From positions 1 through 64,000 of the forward strand of contig NZ_JAFEMB010000002.1 of NCBI RefSeq assembly GCF_016892705.1: a DNA stretch of 64,000 bases, written 5' to 3'. The position numbers and the translations under genes are program-made. Shown here piece after piece: positions 58,870 through 64,000 of this stretch; within the stretch, counting starts at the first letter, position 1, and each line of letters starts with the position of its first letter. This stretch comes from Microvirga pudoricolor. GTDB taxonomy: Bacteria > Pseudomonadota > Alphaproteobacteria > Rhizobiales > Beijerinckiaceae. The notes beneath the pieces are model-generated. The model had not been told where the DNA came from and did not search any database. It saw nothing but the letters and a program-made list of their open reading frames with translations.

Positions 58870-60525
58870 TTGAACCATTCCTTGGAGTTCATCGAGACCC
58901 ACGAGGCCTTCAATCAGCCGCCGCCGCTCCGGGACGTCAACCTCGTGGCGTCGAACCGGCCCCTGATCGATTGCCTGGAGGCGAACGGCCTCGCCTACGG
59001 GGCATCCGGTCTCACAGAGTTCGGCGCCCGCTGGGGCTCCTTCGACCGGCTCGAACTCGGGCGACTGGCCAACGAGAACCCTCCCCGCCTCCGGACGCAC
59101 GACCCGCGCGGCGTGCGGATCGACCGTGTGGAATTCCATCCGGCCTATCACGGCCTCATGCGCGCGAGCACCGCCGACGGCCTCCACGCCTCGTCCTGGG
59201 ACCAGGCCGATCCGGCCCAGCCGTCGGGACACGGCCATCTCCTGCGGGCGGCACGGCTCTACACGGTCGCGGGGGTCGAGAGCGGCCATGTCTGCCCCAT
59301 GACCATGACCCACGCGTCCGTGGCGGCGCTGGCCTCAGCGCCGGAGCATCTGCGCACATGGCTGCCCAAGATCACGTCGCGGGACTATGACGAGAGCTTC
59401 GTGCCCTTCTGGGAAAAGAAGAGCGTCACCCTCGGCATGGGCATGACCGAGAGGCAGGGCGGAACCGATGTTCGGGCCAACACCACCCGCGCCGAGCCCG
59501 TCCGGGACGACGAATACCGCCTGACGGGCCATAAGTGGTTTCTGTCCGCCCCCATGTCCGACGCCTTCCTGATCCTGGCCCAGACCGGTGAAGGTCCGAC
59601 CTGCTTCCTCGTGCCCCGCTTCCGGCCGGAGGGCAGCCTCAACGGGCTTCACTTCCAACGTCTGAAGGACAAGCTCGGGAACCGCTCGAACGCGTCGTCC
59701 GAGGTCGAGCTGGCGGGGGCGTTCGGCTGGCGCGTCGGGGAGGAAGGGCGTGGGGTGCGCACCATCATAAACATGGTTCAGCTCACCCGTCTCGACTGCG
59801 CGGTAGCCTCGGCGGGCCTCGTGCGCATGGGCCTGGCGCTGGCGGTGCACCACGCCCGGCACAGGAGCGTCTTCGGGCGCCGGCTGGTGGACCAGCCCGC
59901 CATGCAGGCCGTGCTGGCGGATCTGGCCCTGGATGCGGAGGCCATGACCGCCCTCGCTCTTCGGGTCGCCCATAGCTTCGACCATACGGGCCGGGAGGCG
60001 GAGGCCGCCTATGCCCGTCTCGTGACGCCCGTGGCCAAGTTCGGCATCTGCAAGGCGGCCCCGCGCCTCACTTTCGAGGCCATGGAGTGTCTCGGCGGCA
60101 ACGGATACGTGGAGGAGAGCCCCCTGCCCCGCCTCTACCGGGAGGCCCCGGTCAACGCTATCTGGGAAGGGTCGGGCAACGTCATCGCCCTGGACGTGCT
60201 GCGGGCGGTGGGCCGGGACGAGGACGCAGCCTTCGCGCTCCTGCACGACCTCCTGGAGCAAAACCGCGACCTCCCGGGCGGCCCGGAGGCCGTGCTGTCG
60301 CTTCAGAGCGCCCTGCTGGCTGGAGACCTCGAGGCGAAGGCCCGGGCGGTCACGGACAAGCTCTACCATCTCACCGCAACGGCCGCGCTCGCCCGGTCGG
60401 CTCCGCCCGAGATCGCGCAGGCCTATGCCCAGACCCGATTGGCGCAGCCTGCCCGGATGGTTGGGGCCAACGATCTCGGACATGCCCTCAAACCCTTGCT
60501 GGACCGCGCTTTTGTCACCATATAA
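58870..60525 (+). CDS. AidB-like acyl-CoA dehydrogenase-family protein
   Basis: 551 residues from TTG 58870, chosen because GGAGG lies 5 nt upstream and homology begins just there (LEFIETHEAFNQPPP). The upstream TTG 58807 is a weaker choice. Core blocks are PMTMTHASVAAL, MGMTERQGGTDVRANTT, GHKWFLSAPMSD, ECLGGNGYVEE and PRLYREAPVNAIWEGSGNV, the AidB/isovaleryl-CoA dehydrogenase set. E. coli AidB is an adaptive-response flavoprotein that binds DNA and may protect it from alkylation. No alkylation-response genes neighbour it here. Confidence 0.9.
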   Translation: MNHSLEFIETHEAFNQPPPLRDVNLVASNRPLIDCLEANGLAYGASGLTEFGARWGSFDRLELGRLANENPPRLRTHDPRGVRIDRVEFHPAYHGLMRASTADGLHASSWDQADPAQPSGHGHLLRAARLYTVAGVESGHVCPMTMTHASVAALASAPEHLRTWLPKITSRDYDESFVPFWEKKSVTLGMGMTERQGGTDVRANTTRAEPVRDDEYRLTGHKWFLSAPMSDAFLILAQTGEGPTCFLVPRFRPEGSLNGLHFQRLKDKLGNRSNASSEVELAGAFGWRVGEEGRGVRTIINMVQLTRLDCAVASAGLVRMGLALAVHHARHRSVFGRRLVDQPAMQAVLADLALDAEAMTALALRVAHSFDHTGREAEAAYARLVTPVAKFGICKAAPRLTFEAMECLGGNGYVEESPLPRLYREAPVNAIWEGSGNVIALDVLRAVGRDEDAAFALLHDLLEQNRDLPGGPEAVLSLQSALLAGDLEAKARAVTDKLYHLTATAALARSAPPEIAQAYAQTRLAQPARMVGANDLGHALKPLLDRAFVTI

Positions 60526-60673
60526 AGGAGCGTCGGCGAGAGGTGGTCTCACGAGTCGATTTGACTTGTCGGCCGTCATAAATCACTTATCCGCTCCCCA
60601 CGGTGGTCAGGGCTGACTGCCGATTTCGTCAGGACGGGCGCCGTTCCGTCCGGGCTACCGTAGGAATCCGTTC

Positions 60674-63391
60674 ATGAAAGTCCTTGTCGTCGAGTCGCCT
60701 GCCAAGGCCAAGACGATCAACAAATATCTGGGCAGGGATTACGAGGTGCTGGCCTCCTTCGGCCATATCCGCGACCTGCCCGCCAAGGACGGCTCGGTGG
60801 ACCCCGAGGCCGATTTCCGCATGGTCTGGACCCTGGAGGACCGGGGTTCCAAGCGCGTGGCCGAGATCGCCAAAGCCATCAAGGGAGCCGAGAAGCTCAT
60901 CCTGGCCACCGATCCGGACCGCGAGGGCGAGGCCATCTCCTGGCACGTGCTCGAAGCGCTGCGGGAGAAGCGCGTGCTCAAGGACCTGCCGGTCGAGCGC
61001 GTGACCTTCAACGCCATCACCAAGGATGCCGTCCAAACGGCTCTGCGCCAGCCGCGCCAGATCGACCAGGCCCTGGTGGACGCCTATCTGGCGCGCCGGG
61101 CGCTGGATTATCTCGTGGGCTTCACGCTGTCGCCGGTGCTGTGGCGCAAGCTCCCGGGCGCCCGCTCGGCGGGGCGCGTCCAATCCGTGGCCCTGCGCCT
61201 CGTCTGCGACCGCGAACTCGAGATCGAGACCTTCAAGAGCCAGGAATATTGGTCCCTGATCGCTACCCTCGCGACCCGGGAGGGTGCGGTCTTCGACGCC
61301 CGGCTCGTGGGCGCGGACGGCAAGAAGATCACCCGCCTCGACATCGGCAAGGGCGAGGAGGCCGAGGCCTTCAAACGGGACCTGGAGCTCGCGACCTTCA
61401 CGGTGACGAGCGTCGAGGCCAAGCCCGCCAAGCGGCATCCCGCCCCGCCCTTCACGACCTCGACGCTCCAGCAGGAGGCCTCGCGCAAGTTGGGTCTGGC
61501 GCCGGCCCAGACCATGCGGGTCGCCCAGCGGCTCTACGAGGGCGTGGACATTGGTGGCGAGACGGTGGGTCTCATCACCTACATGCGAACGGACGGTGTC
61601 GACATGGCTCCGGAGGCCATCCAGGCCGCCCGCCGGGTCATCGGCAAGGAATACGGCGACCGCTACGTGCCGGGCGCGCCCCGCAAGTACACCGCCAAGG
61701 CCAAGAACGCCCAGGAGGCGCACGAGGCCGTGCGGCCGACCGATATGAGCCGCCTGCCCAAGCAGGTCGCGAAATATCTGGAGCCGGAGCAGGCCCGCCT
61801 CTACGAGCTGATCTGGATCCGCACCATTGCCAGCCAGATGGAATCCGCGGAGCTGGAGCGCACCGCGGTGGACATCGCCGCCATGGTGGGCCCCCGCAAG
61901 CTCGACCTGCGCGCCACCGGCCAGGTGGTGAAGTTCGACGGGTTCCTGACGCTCTATCAGGAGAGCAAGGACGACGAAGGTGGAGAGGACGAAGGTCGCT
62001 TGCCGCCCATGAAGGCGAACGATCCGCTGGAACGCCGCCGCATCACGGCCAACCAGCACTTCACGGAGCCGCCCCCGCGCTATTCCGAGGCCAGCCTCGT
62101 CAAGCGCATGGAGGAGCTCGGCATCGGACGCCCGTCCACCTACGCGGCGGTGCTGCAGGTCCTGCAGGACCGGGAATATGTGCGCATCGACAAGAAGCGC
62201 CTCGTTCCCGAGGACAAGGGCCGTATCGTGATCGCCTTCCTGGAGAGCTTCTTCAGCCGCTATGTGGAATACGACTTCACGGCGGATCTCGAAGAGCAGC
62301 TCGACCGGATCTCCAACCATGAGATCGACTGGAAGCAGGTCCTGCGCGACTTCTGGCGCGATTTCTCGGCCGCCATCGGCGAGACCAAGGAGCTTCGCAC
62401 CACCGAGGTGCTGGACGCCCTGAACGAGCTGCTCGGTCCCCACATCTTCCCGGACAAGGGCGACGGCTCGAACCCGCGCACCTGCCCGACCTGCGGCACC
62501 GGCCAGCTTTCGCTCAAGCTCGGCAAGTTCGGGGCCTTTATCGGCTGTTCGAACTATCCGGAGTGCAAGTTCACCCGCCAGCTCGCCACCAACGGCGCGA
62601 ACGGCGACGGCGACGCGACGTCCGAGAATGGCGGCCAGCCCGGCACCAGGGTTCTCGGCGACGACCCGGAGACCGGCCTGCAGGTGACCCTGCGGGACGG
62701 CCGATTCGGTCCCTTCGTCCAACTCGGCGAGGGAGAGAAGCCCAAGCGCTCCTCCCTGCCGCGTGGCCTGTCACCGGCCCAGGTGGACCTGGAAAAGGCC
62801 CTCAAACTCCTGTCCCTGCCGCGCCAGGTGGCGGTTCATCCTGAAACGGGCGAGCCGATCCTGGCCAGCATCGGCCGTTATGGCCCTTACGTTCAGCATG
62901 GCAAGACCTATGCGAATCTCGGCAAGGACGACGATGTCCTGGAGATCGGCGGCAACCGGGCGATCGACCTGATCGTCGCCAAGGAGAGCGGTGCGGGCGG
63001 CTTCCGGCGGGGCGCGGCCGATCCGGGCCGGGCGCTGGGTGAGGACCCGTCGAACGGCAAGGCCGTGGTGGTGAAGGCCGGACGGTTCGGGCCCTACGTG
63101 ACCGACGGCGAGACCAACGCCACGATCCCGAAGGCCATGTCGGCGGACGCGATCACCCTCGACGAGGCTGTCGGGCTGATCCGGGCCCGAGAGGCCATGG
63201 GGCCGAGCAAAAAGCCCGCGCGTGGCAGGAAGGCCGCCTCGAAGAAGGCCGCGACCGCCAAGACGGCGACCAAGACCACCGCGAAGAAGGCACCAGCCAA
63301 AAAGGCTGCGGCTAAGACCAGTGCCACGAAGAAGGCCCCAGCCAAGAAGCCGGCGGCGAAGAAAGCGGCAGGCAAGTCGAAGTCGGCTTGA
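60674..63391 (+). CDS. topA: DNA topoisomerase I
   Basis: Relaxes negatively supercoiled DNA. 905 residues. N-terminal TOPRIM VLVVESPAKAKTINKYLG and DPDREGEAISWHV. Catalytic Y303 in TYMRTDG. LGIGRPSTYAAVLQVLQDREYV. One C4 zinc ribbon (CPTCGTG...CSNYPEC) and further C-terminal zinc-less repeats (GRFGPFVQLG, GRYGPYVQHG, GRFGPYVTDG). A 65-residue Lys/Ala/Thr tail (AAKKAPAKK-like) binds DNA. A TTGACT at 60561 may be the -35, though its -10 is unclear. The gene follows AidB-like on the same strand. Confidence 0.97.
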   Translation: MKVLVVESPAKAKTINKYLGRDYEVLASFGHIRDLPAKDGSVDPEADFRMVWTLEDRGSKRVAEIAKAIKGAEKLILATDPDREGEAISWHVLEALREKRVLKDLPVERVTFNAITKDAVQTALRQPRQIDQALVDAYLARRALDYLVGFTLSPVLWRKLPGARSAGRVQSVALRLVCDRELEIETFKSQEYWSLIATLATREGAVFDARLVGADGKKITRLDIGKGEEAEAFKRDLELATFTVTSVEAKPAKRHPAPPFTTSTLQQEASRKLGLAPAQTMRVAQRLYEGVDIGGETVGLITYMRTDGVDMAPEAIQAARRVIGKEYGDRYVPGAPRKYTAKAKNAQEAHEAVRPTDMSRLPKQVAKYLEPEQARLYELIWIRTIASQMESAELERTAVDIAAMVGPRKLDLRATGQVVKFDGFLTLYQESKDDEGGEDEGRLPPMKANDPLERRRITANQHFTEPPPRYSEASLVKRMEELGIGRPSTYAAVLQVLQDREYVRIDKKRLVPEDKGRIVIAFLESFFSRYVEYDFTADLEEQLDRISNHEIDWKQVLRDFWRDFSAAIGETKELRTTEVLDALNELLGPHIFPDKGDGSNPRTCPTCGTGQLSLKLGKFGAFIGCSNYPECKFTRQLATNGANGDGDATSENGGQPGTRVLGDDPETGLQVTLRDGRFGPFVQLGEGEKPKRSSLPRGLSPAQVDLEKALKLLSLPRQVAVHPETGEPILASIGRYGPYVQHGKTYANLGKDDDVLEIGGNRAIDLIVAKESGAGGFRRGAADPGRALGEDPSNGKAVVVKAGRFGPYVTDGETNATIPKAMSADAITLDEAVGLIRAREAMGPSKKPARGRKAASKKAATAKTATKTTAKKAPAKKAAAKTSATKKAPAKKPAAKKAAGKSKSA

Positions 63392-63412
63392 AGCGCGGCT
63401 TCAAAAACAAAA

Positions 63413-63441
63413 GCGCCGCCGCTCAAACGAGCGGGCGGCGC
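63413..63441. terminator. Terminator after topA, shared with the convergent small gene
   Basis: GCGCCGCCGCTC (63413-63424) / GAGC-G-GGCGGCGC (63429-63441) with an AAAC loop and a one-base bulge. An A-rich stretch before it gives U residues for minus-strand transcripts. Confidence 0.7.
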
Positions 63442-63462
63442 CTCAACGATGGGGTTGGACGC

Positions 63463-63648
63463 TTAGAGGAAGGCCACGATCGTCAGGGCGACGACCACGC
63501 CGACCGCGACGGTTAAGAGGCTCAGGCCGAGGGATCGTTTCTCGGGGGCAGCGTCCGGTTCGTTGAAGGCGAACGCCTCTCCGGCCACGCGCGCCGCGCG
63601 GGTCAGATGCAGGTTTCTCGCCGAACCGAAAGAAGTCTGGGCTGCCAC
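63463..63648 (-). CDS. Small single-span membrane protein
   Basis: 61 residues from GTG 63648, with an excellent GAGGAGG ribosome site. A soluble N-terminal ~38 residues (SARNLHLTRAARVAGEAF) is followed by one membrane helix (LGLSLLTVAVGVVVALTIVAFL) that runs to the end. No family recognised. Convergent with topA. Confidence 0.65.
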   Translation of the reverse strand: MAAQTSFGSARNLHLTRAARVAGEAFAFNEPDAAPEKRSLGLSLLTVAVGVVVALTIVAFL

Positions 63649-63970
63649 GGTGTCCTCCTCGCATTACCGAAAGCTTAACCAATCAACGTGAACCTGTTTT
63701 AAACGGTTCCTGTGACGATGCCGTGAACGGACATTTTCCCGGCGCCGGTCTGGAATACGCCCTCGAGGCCATGATAGGAGGCACCGTCGTCAACGCAAAA
63801 GCGGCTTTAGTCTTAGGGGCTAGGCAGCTGAGTCTTTTTAGGCGAGAAGTTGTAACTGGGTCACAGCTTGTGACCCAACGACGCTCTTCCTGTTTACGGT
63901 TTGTTCACGTATGTAATGGGGGATGAGACACCATGCAAAAACACGCGAATCATCTCGGACCAAGGTTCGA
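63649..63970. other. Intergenic region with a 21-bp palindrome
   Basis: 322 nt. The main feature is the perfect inverted repeat at 63857-63877. A tiny 13-codon frame (63933-63974) starts at ATG and ends in a TGA that overlaps the next ATG. No gene-sized frame was supported. Confidence 0.4.
63857..63877. promoter_or_regulatory. Operator-like palindrome
   Basis: TGGGTCACA (63857-63865), GCT, TGTGACCCA (63869-63877). Perfect 9-bp arms around a 3-nt centre, upstream of a possible TATGTA -10 (near 63910). A dimeric repressor or activator site is likely, but the protein is unknown. Confidence 0.5.
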
Positions 63971-64000
63971 ATGACTGACAACGATGATCTCTTCAATGGC
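63971..64000 (+). CDS. Start of an unidentified gene cut by the window end
   Basis: ATG 63971 begins MTDNDDLFNG and runs off the window. Too short to assign. The upstream 13-codon frame overlaps it by ATGA, so translational coupling to a leader peptide is possible. Confidence 0.3.
   Translation, partial: MTDNDDLFNG

Noticed and set aside
60629..62722. 697-codon minus-strand frame over topA
   Set aside because: Shadow of topA, whose motifs are unambiguous.

Overview
This 64 kb window is GC-rich chromosomal DNA from an alphaproteobacterium. It is most likely a member of the Hyphomicrobiales (Rhizobiales), with a Methylobacteriaceae/Microvirga-like flavour. That placement is inferred from gene order (pdxJ-acpS-lepB-rnc-era, rpsF-rpsR-DUF2232-rplI-dnaB-alr-radA-cvpA-purF, pyrB/pyrC'/plsY/dprA/topA), an alphaproteobacterial-type LexA box (GTTC-N7-GTTC), and protein motifs. 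No search was run. Most of the window is core housekeeping. I saw no tRNA, rRNA, CRISPR array, phage or classical insertion sequence.

Layout. 0-1.8 kb: 3' part of a Pro-rich OmpA-family gene and a single-domain response regulator. 1.8-5.5 kb (minus): pdxJ, acpS, lepB, rnc, era. 5.5-6.7 kb (minus): two paralogous small membrane proteins. 6.7-16.9 kb (plus): ribosomal genes rpsF/rpsR/rplI, then the dnaB-alr-radA-cvpA run, then purF and an SDR. 16.95-17.4 kb: a GIY-YIG nuclease gene bracketed by inverted 47-bp palindromic repeats. 17.4-19.4 kb (minus): der and a TPR membrane protein. 19.7-24.5 kb (plus): two tandem TRAP transporter DctQ-DctM pairs without a binding protein. 24.5-32.8 kb: an accessory island with two giant, probably type-I-secreted RTX/cadherin-like proteins and a LuxR-type regulator between them. 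32.8-43.1 kb: ArsC-like protein, a lower-GC orphan patch, rpiB, guaA, an RsmB-type methyltransferase, a small lipoprotein, MAPEG, guaB, an MFS transporter, a dienelactone hydrolase and a sugar dehydrogenase. 43.1-46.3 kb (minus): aminotransferase, ppx, rlmE. 46.6-49.4 kb: a YadA-type trimeric autotransporter and an exported partner. 49.5-52.3 kb: a complete EF-P beta-lysylation set (efp, epmA, epmB). 52.4-58.1 kb: arfB, dprA, plsY, a catalytically degenerate dihydroorotase (pyrC'), a repeat-bracketed DUF559 nuclease-like gene, and pyrB. 58.2-64 kb: a MITE-like repeat pair, a hypothetical, an AidB-like acyl-CoA dehydrogenase, topA, a small membrane protein, and the start of another gene behind a 21-bp palindrome.

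Most interesting points. (1) The two RTX proteins share one chassis but expand different modules. One has one copy of an unrecognised ~200-residue N-terminal domain and six tandem-95 cadherin-like repeats. The other has four copies of the N-terminal domain and one tandem-95 repeat. (2) Two unrelated small predicted nucleases (GIY-YIG and DUF559) are each flanked by inverted copies of palindromic extragenic repeats, and a third repeat pair lacks any gene. This looks like REP/RAYT logic with nucleases in place of a transposase. (3) A perfect GTTC-N7-GTTC box lies inside the dnaB-alr-radA promoter. (4) The DUF559 cassette sits inside the pyrB-pyrC' unit, and its stop codon overlaps the pyrC' start.
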